The notes: a model not told the origin generated them from the sequence alone. 64,000 nucleotides of DNA from Clostridium ljungdahlii (GCF_001636845.1 NZ_LITT01000064.1:81042-145041), one strand, 5' to 3'; numbered from the stretch's first letter, positions 29,421-39,963 are shown. Made by a program: numbers and translations.

Positions 29421-30419
29421 CTAACAATCTACAACTTCTAAACTTACCTGCTTTATTTTACTAATTAAATCAGGTAATACCTTGTACATATCATCTACTA
29501 TTCCGTAGTCAGCTACATTAAATATCGGAGCTGACGGATCTGTATTAATTGCAACAATAAAGTCTGATTCCTTCATTCCTGCCAAATGCTGTGGAGCCCC
29601 TGAAATTCCACAAGCTATATATAATTTAGGTTTTACCCTGTTTCCACTGTATCCTACCTGGAAGTCCTTAGATATAAATCCATCATCAACTATCTCCCTG
29701 CTAGCTCCTACTACACCAGAAAGTAAGTCAGCAAGTTCTTTTATCATAGCCATATCTTCTGCCTTCTTTAATCCTTTGCCTGCTGCAACTACAACACTTG
29801 CATCAGAGATGTTTACTTCCTGGGATTTCAATTCTTTTATAACTTTTACAAGTTCATTTTCAGGCTTAACTGCATCTACTTTTACAATTTCACCTTTTCT
29901 ATTTTCATCTCTCTTGCTTTCATTAAATTCCTTATATCTTACTGTAGACATCTGTGGGTATGTGTCTGACTTTATATGTGCCAATATATTCTCACTAAAG
30001 GCAGGCCTTATTTGTATAAGTCTTTCATCTTCATCTATTTCAAGGCCTGTACAATCTGCCGTAAGCCCTGTTTCAAGAGAAGCTGCAAGCCTGGGTGCCA
30101 GTGATCTTCCAAGACTTGTTGCCCCTATTAAACAAATTTCAGGTTTAATTTTCTTAATCAAATTTTCCAGGTTAGTTTTATAAACTGTCTCTTCCGGTGC
30201 ATTAAATATATCATCCTCAACATAAAATACCTTATCTGCACCCCTGTATATAAGTTCCTCAGCTTTAATACCACAAGGTCCTAAAAGTACACTGTACACA
30301 GGTATATCTAACTTACCTGCAAGTTCCCTAGCTTTTCCAAGAAGTTCATAACTTACTTTATGAATTTCCCCTTTTTTTTGTTCTGCAAATACTAAAACTC
30401 CATTATATTCCTTTTCCAT
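29421..30419 (-). CDS. etfA: Electron transfer flavoprotein alpha subunit
   Basis: A 332-residue EtfA. The N-terminal domain begins GVLVFAEQKKGEIHKVSYEL; the C-terminal FAD domain has VVAAGKGLKKAEDM, VGASREIVDDGF, QVGYSGNRVKPKLYIACGIS and INTDPSAPIFNVADYGIV. There is no N-terminal ferredoxin domain of the kind present in the A. woodii lactate system. It starts 4 bp after etfB and ends 23 bp before the flavin oxidase gene, so the three form one complex-encoding operon. Confidence 0.92.
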   Translation of the reverse strand: MEKEYNGVLVFAEQKKGEIHKVSYELLGKARELAGKLDIPVYSVLLGPCGIKAEELIYRGADKVFYVEDDIFNAPEETVYKTNLENLIKKIKPEICLIGATSLGRSLAPRLAASLETGLTADCTGLEIDEDERLIQIRPAFSENILAHIKSDTYPQMSTVRYKEFNESKRDENRKGEIVKVDAVKPENELVKVIKELKSQEVNISDASVVVAAGKGLKKAEDMAMIKELADLLSGVVGASREIVDDGFISKDFQVGYSGNRVKPKLYIACGISGAPQHLAGMKESDFIVAINTDPSAPIFNVADYGIVDDMYKVLPDLISKIKQVSLEVVDC

Positions 30420-30423
30420 ATCA

Positions 30424-31227
30424 TTATGCCTCCAAAATCTTCTTTTTTCTAAATATACCTATAAGTTCATCTTCTGCCTTTGCTGCATCTGCTTCTCTAT
30501 AAATTTTTCCTTGTCTTTTCTGTATTTTTGGTACTTCTATCTTTTTAACCTTTGTAGGTGATCCTTTAAAGCCAACTTTATCAACATCTGTATATTCCTT
30601 TAAATCTTCAAACTTTAAAGTCTTTATCTCAGCTTTTCTAGCTTTCATTTTATTTTTAAAGGTCGGAAGCCTTGGTTCATTTATATCTTTAGTAACTGTA
30701 ATTAGAGCTGGTAACTTTACACTCTTTAAATAAGTTCCTTCCCATATTTCAGAACAAACTTCAATTTTATCATCACTTGCATCTGTAATTTTGCTTACAT
30801 AACTTGCATGAGGTACATCCAAAAATTCTGCAACTTCAGGTCCAACCTGACCTGTATCTCCATCCACAGTTTTTTCTCCAGCAATCACCAAATCGCAGCT
30901 GCCTATTTTTTTTATTGCACTTGCAAGTATAGATGATGTGGCCTTAGTATCTGACCCTCCAAATTTTACATCGCTTATAAGAATTCCTTCATTAGCACCT
31001 CTTGCAATGCATTCCCTTAACGCCTGATCTGCACTTGGAGGTCCCATACTTACTACTGTAACCCTAGCGTCAATTTTTTCACTTATTTGTACTGCTGCTT
31101 CCAGTGCATTTAGATCAAATGGATTGATCTCTACACCTGCAGATTTACGATCCACTACTCCCTTTTCTCTGTCAAATTTTACTTTTTCCATATCAGGAAC
31201 CTGTTTAATTAAAACTACAATATTCAT
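30424..31227 (-). CDS. etfB: Electron transfer flavoprotein beta subunit, bifurcating type
   Basis: A 267-residue EtfB. NIVVLIKQVPD at the start and the nucleotide loop VDGDTGQVGPEVAE near residue 123: this form, with DGDT and QVGP, is typical of Etfs that bind a second FAD and bifurcate electrons, unlike the AMP-binding mitochondrial form. ATG 31227 has GGAG 8 bp upstream; a TTG two codons earlier is less likely. First gene of the operon, 145 nt after the T-box terminator. Confidence 0.92.
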   Translation of the reverse strand: MNIVVLIKQVPDMEKVKFDREKGVVDRKSAGVEINPFDLNALEAAVQISEKIDARVTVVSMGPPSADQALRECIARGANEGILISDVKFGGSDTKATSSILASAIKKIGSCDLVIAGEKTVDGDTGQVGPEVAEFLDVPHASYVSKITDASDDKIEVCSEIWEGTYLKSVKLPALITVTKDINEPRLPTFKNKMKARKAEIKTLKFEDLKEYTDVDKVGFKGSPTKVKKIEVPKIQKRQGKIYREADAAKAEDELIGIFRKKKILEA

Positions 31228-31374
31228 TACCAAGTCTCCATCCCTTCTGTAAATTTTTTAAATTAACTGATATGCTGTCATACTTATATCTGGCAAAGCT
31301 TCACCGCGTTATCAATGTAAAGGTGGCAAATAAAACAATATCCACTACACCTTTAACCTATCCTTTTGGTGTAT

Positions 31375-31600
31375 AAAAAAAACAGCTCTCTTTCGCTGGG
31401 GCGAAAAAGTCTGTCGCGGTACCACCCAATTTCTACTTAATTCATATAACGGCCTATACAAAGCCGGATCAGCTTACAATACGTTCAGCCTACAGCTCCA
31501 GGGTGATCCTAGATATGTATATTTATGAGATTTCACCTTGCCCCACTCTCTTTAAAATATTTAACATATCTACTAGTCCTGTCATTGCTTTTATCTTTAA
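31375..31600 (-). promoter_or_regulatory. T-box leader (Ile, ATC) of the etfBA-flavin oxidase operon
   Basis: Stem I with AAGAGAGTGGGGC and AAGGTG; specifier region TCTAGG-ATC-ACCC with ATC (Ile) at 31505-31507, in register with the other T-boxes; T-box TGGGTGGTACCGCG; terminator ACAGACTTTTTCGCC...AGCTGT with eight Ts. The bases before the specifier (TAGG, not TGAA) are unusual. An out-of-register Asp reading (GAT) is possible but less likely. Confidence 0.88.
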
Positions 31601-31658
31601 ACACGAGTTTACTATAAGTTTAAGTCAATGTCAATAAAGAATCCCAATGATTTCATAA

Positions 31659-34600
31659 TTAATTTATTTCTATTTTAACTTTACTTCCACCCATCCCTGC
31701 CTCTGCAGGAGCAACTATAAGCTTCACAGGCATCCTATCTTTAATTGATTCAAGATGACTTATTATACCTATGGACAACCTATCATTATGAATTTTCTCC
31801 AGGGAATCCATAACCACCTCCAGGAGGTTATCATCAAGAGTTCCAAAACCTTCATCCAGGAAGAATAGTTCTAGCGGCGCACTTCCCTTTAATTGTATTT
31901 GGGAAGATAGTGCTAGTGCCAGTGCCAGTGATGTTACAAAAGTCTCTCCCCCAGATAAAGTAGATGCATCTCTTTGTGCTCCACCATTTTTATAATCCCT
32001 TATAATAAATCTGCCATCCTTATCAACTTCCAATCCATAATTCCCACAGGTAATTTCCTTTAATCTCTTGTCTGCTTCTATGGATATATATTTCAGCTGA
32101 TTCTGAGCTACAAATTCCACAAACTTTTTTCCTTTGAACAGTTTATCCAGATCATCTAAAAGACTTAATTCATGTTCTAGTTTTTGTTTTTTATTTAAAA
32201 GTTTTGTAAGCTGCCCTATTTTTTCGTCTATATCTTTGACTTCCCTTTCAAGCTCTATTTTGTCCTTTTTTAACTTTTCTAAAGTTTCAGTATTTTTATC
32301 CCTAGTATTTTGTATTTCAATCCATCTGTCTTCACTTAAACTCCTGTCACCTATTTTTGTATTAAGGTTTTCTATAGTACCAATTATTTTAATAATCGCA
32401 TTTCTATATTGTTCTATTTTAAGCTTAAGTTCCTCAATTTTATCTTTAGACATATAGTTATTTTTAGCCTCAACTATATTTTCAACTTTTTCTTCTGATA
32501 AGGCCTTTCTTAAATTTTTCAGGTCATCTGTACATCTCTCATTTAAGTTAACTAAATTTTTCTGAACTGCTATTATGCTGCTGCAGCATTCATTATACTG
32601 CTTTTCTATTCTTTTACTGTTTTTTTCTACTTCCTCATATTCATACTCTATTTTTTTTATGTTACCTGATATTTCTCTTTTTAAATTTTCTAAGTCTTTC
32701 CTACCACAAGCTTTATCTTTTATACTATTTTCTTTTTCCATTATGCTTTTATTTTTTTCTACGAAGGTAGCACTGTTTTTGCTTAACTGCGTCTGTAAAG
32801 TCATTAGTTTTTCATTTAAGCTCTCTTTTTTTCTTTGTTCAATTTCTAAATCTTTTCTTAGATTTTTTATAACATTTTCAAGTAATGTTCTACTTTTCTC
32901 CTTTTTAAGGATTTCCTCATTCTTTTCTTTAAAATTACAGATACCAAGTTCTTGTTTCAATAATTCATATTCATTATTTATTTTTGCACACTTCTGGTCT
33001 ATTTTCTGAAAACTTTCCTGTAACTTTTGAAGCTGAGAACTGTTTTCTACCTTTCTCGTAACTGATTTACTGTACTCAATTTCTATGATATTTTTATCTT
33101 GATTTAAAATTTTAATCTTATTTTCCAGAGCTATTTTTTTATTATTGAATTCATCCACAGCTTCCTTTAAATTATTAAACTTACTTTCAATGTCTTTTAA
33201 AGGAAATGCTTTAAAATTTTCACCTAATTCTTTCATTTTTTTCTGTCTGTCTGCTGTATTTTCTTTTTGTACTTTAATATTCGTATCTATTTTCACTATT
33301 TCATTACTTAGTGTATTACTTTTTTGAATTTTTGCATCCAAATCAAGTTTTAGCTCTTTCAAATTACTTGAATCTAAAATTATAACATTTTCTACAACAT
33401 GATGAACCGATCCACATACAGGACATGGCTCTCCTTCTACTAAAGATTCCCTCAAAGTATGTGCCAAATTTTCAGCTTCAATCTTTTTTACTTTTTTATC
33501 TATTTCTTCAATTTCATTTTCTAAATTACCTTTTTCATTTTTCTCTTCTTCAAGCTCAACTTTAAGCTTTTCTATCAAAGTATTGCTGCTGCGTAAATCA
33601 TCTTCATATTCATAATATTTACTCCATTTGTCTCTTGCATCTGTTAAATTTTTCTGCAAAGCTAAAAGTGAGTTTTGATCCCCAGGACAGTTCTCTATTA
33701 AATTATTAAGTAACTTATTATTATCTTCTAATAAATTGGACTTTTCTTTATTTTTCTTAGCTAGTATTTCACTTTTCTTTTCTTCAGTTTCAATACTCGA
33801 TTTCAAGCTTTCCATATCCCTAACTGCATTTTTTTTCTGTTCACCAATGCTTTCAAGATTGTTCAAAATCATTATGCCTTCATTAATCTTTTTCTTATAC
33901 TCTTCAGGAATTTTCAAAACCTGCATTTTATTTTCACTATATTTTATCTGAGAGTTTATCCTACTAATGTCTACCTCACTTTTTTCTATAGTCTTACTGT
34001 TAGTTTGCAAATCTTGTTTTAAAATTGCAATATTTTTTTCTAATTTTTCTTTATCATGAAGTAATATATTTAAAACTGACTTTTCTTCTATTGCCTCAAC
34101 AACCCTTTGTTCCTTTATTTTTAAATTAGGCAATTCATTATTTCTTTTGTTTTTGGCATTCTCTAATTTACTCTCTATTTCATTTTTATTATTTTTTATA
34201 TATTTCATAGTATCATTTAAAATCAAAAGTTCTTTTTCTATATTTTTAATTTTTGAGAGCGTATTTTCATATTCATCAACATAAGGTTTTACTTTTGCTG
34301 CACTTTCCCCTAATAAAACTTTTTTCTGAATTTCATTTATGTATACTTCATTTTTCTTAAGTTTCTCCTGCTCTATCACTTGATGTTTTAACTCTTCTTG
34401 AAGATTCCACAGTTCTTTTCCATCGTTAAATTCATTTTGCGAATCAGCTAGTTCACTTTGACACTTATCATAATTTTTATTTAATTCGCAAAGTGTCTTT
34501 TTCTTCTCCTCCAAAACTTTCTCATTTATATTTTCATAACCCTTTAACTCACCTTCAATTAAATTTGCCTTATCTTTTTCCCTGCCAATCTTCTTTGACA

Positions 34601-35153
34601 ATTTTTCAGAAAGCTCATAACCATATTCTTGAAGGTTAAAAAGTCTTTCAAGCATATTTCTTCTGTCTTTACCCTCAAGCCTTAAAAATTCACTAAATTT
34701 CCCCTGGGGTAAAACTACAGTCCTTGTAAAATCCTCTAACCTAAGTCCAATAATATCCTCACATTTTTCAGTTACATTTCTCGCGCCTTCTTCTAATATC
34801 TTTTCCACATCATCTGTAACATCCACTATTTTAGCTAACTTACTTCTGGGGCTGCCTGTTTTATTGTCTCTTTTAAATTCCCTTTCAACTCTATATCTTT
34901 TTATATTTCTTCCAGATATCTGGAATTCAAAACTAACACTTAAAGTATTACAATTTATATTGATGTAATTTGAACTTTTTCTGGATGTTTCACCATATAA
35001 AGCCAAAGTCATACCATCAAGTATAGTCGATTTTCCACTTCCCGTAGGTCCAAATATTCCAAACAAACCTCTTTGTGTCAATTTCCCAAAATCTATACAT
35101 TGTGATTCTATAAAACTGTTTAATCCTTTTATTTTAAGTCTAATCGGCTTCAT
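31659..35153 (-). CDS. sbcC: DNA double-strand break repair nuclease subunit SbcC
   Basis: A 1164-residue SMC-like ATPase: Walker A GPTGSGKST near residue 33, long coiled coils, the zinc hook CPVC in GEPCPVCGSVHH near the middle, then the ABC signature TLSGGETFVTSLALALALSS and Walker B LELFFLDEGFGTLDD near the C-terminus. With SbcD it cuts hairpins and cleans DNA ends, a relevant activity given the large palindromes in this window. Start ATG 35153 overlaps the sbcD end by 14 bp and has AAGGTGA upstream; the GTG 12 bp earlier lacks a site. Confidence 0.95.
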   Translation of the reverse strand: MKPIRLKIKGLNSFIESQCIDFGKLTQRGLFGIFGPTGSGKSTILDGMTLALYGETSRKSSNYININCNTLSVSFEFQISGRNIKRYRVEREFKRDNKTGSPRSKLAKIVDVTDDVEKILEEGARNVTEKCEDIIGLRLEDFTRTVVLPQGKFSEFLRLEGKDRRNMLERLFNLQEYGYELSEKLSKKIGREKDKANLIEGELKGYENINEKVLEEKKKTLCELNKNYDKCQSELADSQNEFNDGKELWNLQEELKHQVIEQEKLKKNEVYINEIQKKVLLGESAAKVKPYVDEYENTLSKIKNIEKELLILNDTMKYIKNNKNEIESKLENAKNKRNNELPNLKIKEQRVVEAIEEKSVLNILLHDKEKLEKNIAILKQDLQTNSKTIEKSEVDISRINSQIKYSENKMQVLKIPEEYKKKINEGIMILNNLESIGEQKKNAVRDMESLKSSIETEEKKSEILAKKNKEKSNLLEDNNKLLNNLIENCPGDQNSLLALQKNLTDARDKWSKYYEYEDDLRSSNTLIEKLKVELEEEKNEKGNLENEIEEIDKKVKKIEAENLAHTLRESLVEGEPCPVCGSVHHVVENVIILDSSNLKELKLDLDAKIQKSNTLSNEIVKIDTNIKVQKENTADRQKKMKELGENFKAFPLKDIESKFNNLKEAVDEFNNKKIALENKIKILNQDKNIIEIEYSKSVTRKVENSSQLQKLQESFQKIDQKCAKINNEYELLKQELGICNFKEKNEEILKKEKSRTLLENVIKNLRKDLEIEQRKKESLNEKLMTLQTQLSKNSATFVEKNKSIMEKENSIKDKACGRKDLENLKREISGNIKKIEYEYEEVEKNSKRIEKQYNECCSSIIAVQKNLVNLNERCTDDLKNLRKALSEEKVENIVEAKNNYMSKDKIEELKLKIEQYRNAIIKIIGTIENLNTKIGDRSLSEDRWIEIQNTRDKNTETLEKLKKDKIELEREVKDIDEKIGQLTKLLNKKQKLEHELSLLDDLDKLFKGKKFVEFVAQNQLKYISIEADKRLKEITCGNYGLEVDKDGRFIIRDYKNGGAQRDASTLSGGETFVTSLALALALSSQIQLKGSAPLELFFLDEGFGTLDDNLLEVVMDSLEKIHNDRLSIGIISHLESIKDRMPVKLIVAPAEAGMGGSKVKIEIN

Positions 35154-36360
35154 TGTTTTCGTCACCTTCCATAACAGACAATAACATATTAACTAATTCT
35201 TCCTGAGGTTCTACTTTTCTCTCTTTTAAATAAAACTCTTTAAAAATATCCTTAAAAGATTTCTGCGAAAAACTATTTATATCAAAATTCTCATTGCTTT
35301 TTTCAACTATTTTAGGCATAATTTCAATTATATCTTTCTTAGTAGTTTTCATTATTTTTATTTCATCTTCTCTTATATACCTGTCCGTGGTTATCTCCAA
35401 ATAGACCCAGCAATTCCTATCCTTGTTTTCTTCACATTTTTCTATTGCATCCTGGATATTTTTACATTTCCACACCTCTATGGGCTTATATGTTTTAAAT
35501 TCTATGTCCTTTACTGTACACTTTTCTCCTACTTTTACATCTACAATAAAGCATTTCTTTTTAAAATTAATTTCTTTTTTATTGTATTCTAAAGGAGATC
35601 CCGAATACCTAGCCCTCTTTTCCGTAGCTGGTACTATTTGAGGTTTATGTATGTGACCAAGTGCAATGTACTGGGCATTTTCAGGAAAACAGCTTGAATC
35701 TACAATAAAGCTTCCTCCAAGCTGTGCATTTCTCTCTGAACCTGATTCTTCACTACCCATAGTAAATAAATGAGATACTACTATATTTATAGTATCCTCT
35801 CTATAATTTTTACTTAATTTACTAAACAATGCCTTTATTCTGTCACCATAAGACTTAGCCCTTTCCTCTTCCTCATCCATATCTCCGTACAAAACTTCAT
35901 TTAGCCTCTTTTCACTTGGAAAAGGAACTGTAAGTATGACAGCTTTTTCCCCATTTATATGAATTTCAACAAATCCTTCTCCTGAATTCACAACTGTGTG
36001 CCTGCCATAATTTCCTACAGGCACTACAGATTTTGGTGTGCCCACCATTATAATTCCATGATCTCTGGCTAAAGGTCCTGCTGCTACTAACCTGTCAGGA
36101 TTATCATGATTACCTGCTATAACTAAAGTCACTCTCTGCCCATTTGAAGACAGTTTTTTTAGCGTATCATAAAACATTTTTTCCGCTCTTGCGGGTGGGT
36201 TAGGACTATCATAAATGTCTCCTGCAATAATTATTAAATCCACATCATTTTCCGAAACTATATGTACAAAATCTTTGAGGAAAGCCTCCTGTTCATCCAT
36301 ACGACTATGTCCCTCTAGATTTTTTCCCAAATGCCAATCAGAAGTATGTAAAATTCTCAT
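35140..36360 (-). CDS. sbcD: Exonuclease subunit SbcD (Mre11-like)
   Basis: A 406-residue calcineurin-like phosphoesterase: ILHTSDWHLGK at the N-terminus, IIIAGDIYDSPNP, VIAGNHDNPDR and ALGHIHKPQ give the Mn-binding residues. The start is ATG 36360 behind GGAGGAG; the longer frame from 36417 adds 19 residues with no ribosome site. It is the nuclease of the SbcCD complex and is translationally coupled to sbcC. Confidence 0.95.
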   Translation of the reverse strand: MRILHTSDWHLGKNLEGHSRMDEQEAFLKDFVHIVSENDVDLIIIAGDIYDSPNPPARAEKMFYDTLKKLSSNGQRVTLVIAGNHDNPDRLVAAGPLARDHGIIMVGTPKSVVPVGNYGRHTVVNSGEGFVEIHINGEKAVILTVPFPSEKRLNEVLYGDMDEEEERAKSYGDRIKALFSKLSKNYREDTINIVVSHLFTMGSEESGSERNAQLGGSFIVDSSCFPENAQYIALGHIHKPQIVPATEKRARYSGSPLEYNKKEINFKKKCFIVDVKVGEKCTVKDIEFKTYKPIEVWKCKNIQDAIEKCEENKDRNCWVYLEITTDRYIREDEIKIMKTTKKDIIEIMPKIVEKSNENFDINSFSQKSFKDIFKEFYLKERKVEPQEELVNMLLSVMEGDENNEAD

Positions 36361-36585
36361 TAATTCTCCTCCAAATCTTTCATCAAAGACATCATAAGTA
36401 ATTATCTTCTTAGCCATTTAATTACATTTACTATGAGCTCTAAATTTTACTATATTATAACATAAAATTATTTCACTCACCTGAATAGGCGTGTATTTAA
36501 TCCTTATATAATTTCTGCTATACAAGTTAAATTTAACTTAATACATATATTTCTATAAAAACAATATAATAAATAGTGTTAAAGT

Positions 36586-37974
36586 ATGATTTTTGAAAGA
36601 AGTGATATTATTAGAAATCGTAAATTTACTATATTAACAATTATAATTGCACTTACTGTTTTTACATTATTAGGTGCGATAATTTTTAAAGGCAGTATAA
36701 TTAACGTAAAAGGCAGTTCTAGTTATAAAAATTTTTCACTAGACATCTTCGACTTAAAAAAAGCACCTATAAACTTAGTTTACGAAAATAGAAAAATTAA
36801 GATTGACTTACCTATAGGTGTAAAAAACAACATATATTACATACCTGTAAATGAAATAGTATCTAATTTAGATGGAAAATTTTCAATGAAACATGGAAAA
36901 GCTGAATTAAATTTTCTCTCAACACGCTCTCTTATTGATACTAAAGGGACTACTTATAAAATAAATGGAACAACACATAAGTTAAGACATAGAACATTTC
37001 TAAAACAAAATATTTTATATATATCTCTATTTGATTTTACTAATATGTTTAACTTAAAAACTTATTGGAATGAAAAAAGTTCAGAAATACGCTTTTACAA
37101 AAATAAGGATATAGTTATGTCAAGTTCTACCCCTGTAAAGAAGAAAGCAGCTTTACTGAGATTAGAAGATATTTCTGCAGGAGGACTTTACAACTCCCAT
37201 GAAACCTTAGAAAAATTGCGTATAGTAACTGATTATTTATATGGTAAAGGAACAATATTTTACGCTGCCTGGGTTCCAAGATATGTTGATCCTTCCATGA
37301 ATATAGACAACAATTTATTGGAGAAAAATAATATGTTTAATGCTGACTTTGTATTTACACTGGACTACATGATAAATAAAAATGCTATTTTAGGACTTCA
37401 TGGATACACCCATCAATATGGAAATACAAAAAGCATTGACGCAATAGAATTTCACCGAAGTAAAAAAGATAACATTCCAGCAAGCGCTGAATATGCTAAG
37501 GATAGAATTAATAAGGCTCTAGAGACAGCAAAAGCATTAGATATAAATTGTGATTTTTTTGAAGCACCCCATTATGCTATACTACCCGAACAAATGACAG
37601 CAATAGAAAAATCCTTCAAGTATATGTATGAACCTTATTCAATAAATGGAGGTTTTACAGAATCCAAACATATTGTAAAGTTTGAAAACAGTCATAGAAA
37701 AGCTGTTTACATTCCAACTCCTCTAGGATATGTAGATGGTAAAAGTGATTGCATAAATATGTTGAATAAAATAAGGGAAATAAGTGACAGTACGGTTGCA
37801 AGTTTATTCTACCACCCCTACATTGAGTTTGACTATATAAATCTTTCAACAGAGAAAAATGGATACCCAACTTACACTTATTCAACCAATTCACCACTAC
37901 ACCAGATGGTAGAAGTACTTAATAAAAAAGGATATAACTTTAATAGCATAGATAATTTATTAAGAAGCAAATAA
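36586..37974 (+). CDS. Secreted or membrane-anchored DUF2334 deacetylase-like protein
   Basis: 462 residues. Residues 14-33 are one hydrophobic segment after a positively charged start, a signal anchor. Residues 60-175 look like a copper-amine-oxidase-N-type stalk domain (PVNEIVSNLDGKF, ISLFDFTNMF). From about 185 the polysaccharide-deacetylase-like fold DUF2334 begins (AALLRLEDISAGG, LGLHGYTHQYG, FEAPHYAILP, FYHPYIEF), with His/Asp residues that may bind metal. It probably acts on cell-surface polysaccharide. The ribosome site before ATG 36586 is weak (TTAAAG), so expression may be low. It is a single gene. Confidence 0.75.
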   Translation: MIFERSDIIRNRKFTILTIIIALTVFTLLGAIIFKGSIINVKGSSSYKNFSLDIFDLKKAPINLVYENRKIKIDLPIGVKNNIYYIPVNEIVSNLDGKFSMKHGKAELNFLSTRSLIDTKGTTYKINGTTHKLRHRTFLKQNILYISLFDFTNMFNLKTYWNEKSSEIRFYKNKDIVMSSSTPVKKKAALLRLEDISAGGLYNSHETLEKLRIVTDYLYGKGTIFYAAWVPRYVDPSMNIDNNLLEKNNMFNADFVFTLDYMINKNAILGLHGYTHQYGNTKSIDAIEFHRSKKDNIPASAEYAKDRINKALETAKALDINCDFFEAPHYAILPEQMTAIEKSFKYMYEPYSINGGFTESKHIVKFENSHRKAVYIPTPLGYVDGKSDCINMLNKIREISDSTVASLFYHPYIEFDYINLSTEKNGYPTYTYSTNSPLHQMVEVLNKKGYNFNSIDNLLRSK

Positions 37975-37994
37975 GATAACTTAATTGATAAAAT

Positions 37995-38340
37995 ATAGCT
38001 CAACTTTCACACATACGAAATTTGGGTCTAATATAAAAATATTGCGCCGCAATATTTTTGAGAGGACAAAGGACAATTGACAGAGGACAGTGAAGGAGGA
38101 TTTTTCTACGCTGCACTACGAAAAATCTTTAATTAAATTTTTAATGACTCATTTCACTAAAGTGAAATATTGATGACTTATATAAATTTTAAGCTTGTTT
38201 TGCATTAGCAAAACAAGCCTAAAAAAATAAATTAGTTTTCTGACATAAGGAAGAAAACTTACCTTCACTGTCCTATGTCCTCTGTCAATTGTCCTCTTGA
38301 AAAAATTGTTTTGCAAAGTTTTTCAACTGCAAAAGTTAGG
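37995..38340. repeat. Large intergenic palindrome 3 (composite)
   Basis: About 345 bp. GGACAATTGACAGAGGACAG (from 38071) mirrors CTGTCC...CTCTGTCAATTGTCC (to 38294). Nested perfect hairpins: AAAATATTGCG/CGCAATATTTT (38036-38058), ATTTCACT/AGTGAAAT (about 38151) and GCTTGTTTTGC/GCAAAACAAGC (about 38192-38218). The left end CTCAACTTTCACACATACGA resembles that of palindrome 2, and so does TTTTCTTCCT-N3-GTCAGAAAA on the minus strand. No ORF. Confidence 0.75.
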
Positions 38341-38422
38341 TTCTTAACTTAAATATAATTTTCAATTACTAATAATCTATTGATGTACATAAGTTGATTT
38401 TGGTTTAGAAACTCTCTATAAA

Positions 38423-39769
38423 TTAAAATTCTCGTTCTAACAGTTCTATTTTTTTCTCATCCTTAAAATCATCTATAGAATGTATATCCAAAGCATGTAA
38501 TACTCCATGCATACATTCACTATCTACAGCAACTTTTATTTCAGAATCTTGTGCAAATTTATTTACTCGATCCCTACCCTCATCCTTAAGTACAATTGCT
38601 TTAGGACCACCTACACATCCACCAATACAGCCCATTCCTTCAATAAAATTAGCTTTTATTTCTTCATTTTGCACCTTGGTAAGCATTTCTTTACATTCTC
38701 TAATACCATTTGCCTGAATTGCACTAAATAATTTATGTTTTTCAGGAAAAATCCTTTCCACAGCCTCGCTTACTGCAATAGAAACTCCCCCTGTACGGGC
38801 ATATAATCTTCCACCTCTAGAAGCATATTTAGAGGAAAAATCTCCTTCAAGCTTAGATGGAACTATATGAAAAGCATCAAATATATCTCTTAATTCTTCA
38901 AAAGTAAGTACAAAATCTATTGCTCCTTTTATATCTTCTTCCTTTGCCTCAGATTTTTTAGCAATACATGGTCCTATAAACACTACCTTACAGTAAGGGC
39001 TTAACTTTTTAAGCACTCTTCCTCCTGCAACCATCGGAGATACAGAAGGAGATACATGTTTAACCAAACTACTGTATACCTTTTTTACCATAGCCACCCA
39101 CATAGGGCAGCAGCAGGAAGTTATCATAAAATCTTTTTCATCTTTTACATGATTGTCAAATTCAATAGATTCCTTTAAAGTAAGCATATCCGCAAAAAAT
39201 GCCACTTCAATCATATCAGTAAATCCTAGTTTTTTAAAAGCAGTCCTAAGTTGGTCCATAGTAACATCCTCCCCAAATTGCCCTATTATAGCAGGAGCCA
39301 CTATGGCCACAACTGGAGATTTACTTTTTAAAATATCAGCCAGAGGAATGAATTGAACTTTATCCATTATTCCCCCAGTAGGACAAACATCTACACAAAA
39401 ACCACAATCAGTACACTTTTCTTTATCTATGTAAGCACAATTTTTCTTATTGTCTATAAAAATTGCATCAAAAGGACATGTTTTTTGACATAGTATCTCA
39501 CCTTTCTCATCCACACATTCCATAGAACAATCTTTAACTTTATTGACTATTTTACCATCTTGTTTATAAGACTCTATTGCTTTTTTCAAATTTTCTATAA
39601 AGTTAGAGCTGTAATCTATATTAGTGCCGCACAATGTAGATATAATCTTACACAATTCCTGTTTATCCATTTTAGACTCTAATAAAAATGACGTCACTTC
39701 TTCTTCAAAATTTCCACTATAATATGCCTTTATTATGAATTTAAATAGATTCCTATAATCATCTCTCAA
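38423..39769 (-). CDS. [FeFe] hydrogenase, monomeric ferredoxin type (group B-like)
   Basis: A 448-residue enzyme. Four-cysteine patches near 81-98 and a ferredoxin motif CTDCGFCVDVCP (119-130) carry Fe-S clusters. The H-cluster motifs are TSCCCPMW (217-224), PCIAKKSE (267-274) and CIGGCVGGP (381-389). The shortened third motif and the extra Cys in the first fit group B hydrogenases rather than the bifurcating HydABC type. It likely couples H2 to ferredoxin; its physiological direction is unknown. The start is TTG 39769 with AGGAG 12 bp upstream. No maturation genes are adjacent. From memory, C. ljungdahlii has a hydrogenase near its AOR genes, which fits. Confidence 0.88.
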   Translation of the reverse strand: MRDDYRNLFKFIIKAYYSGNFEEEVTSFLLESKMDKQELCKIISTLCGTNIDYSSNFIENLKKAIESYKQDGKIVNKVKDCSMECVDEKGEILCQKTCPFDAIFIDNKKNCAYIDKEKCTDCGFCVDVCPTGGIMDKVQFIPLADILKSKSPVVAIVAPAIIGQFGEDVTMDQLRTAFKKLGFTDMIEVAFFADMLTLKESIEFDNHVKDEKDFMITSCCCPMWVAMVKKVYSSLVKHVSPSVSPMVAGGRVLKKLSPYCKVVFIGPCIAKKSEAKEEDIKGAIDFVLTFEELRDIFDAFHIVPSKLEGDFSSKYASRGGRLYARTGGVSIAVSEAVERIFPEKHKLFSAIQANGIRECKEMLTKVQNEEIKANFIEGMGCIGGCVGGPKAIVLKDEGRDRVNKFAQDSEIKVAVDSECMHGVLHALDIHSIDDFKDEKKIELLEREF

Positions 39770-39963
39770 TTTATACTACATCTCCTCTTAACCATTCATC
39801 AAAAATTTGCTCATTACAATTAATTTTCTCTAATTCAATAGTTTCTACTAACTAATATACTTTCCTTATCTAAAGGATAATAATCACAAATTTTTGTTAA
39901 ACCTATAGGAGCATTTAAGTACACTATTCAAACAGTGAAATATAGTACTGTATCAATGAATAT

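Noticed and set aside
36361..36417. Longer sbcD start
   Set aside because: No ribosome site, whereas ATG 36360 has GGAGGAG and begins at the conserved MRILHTSDWH.
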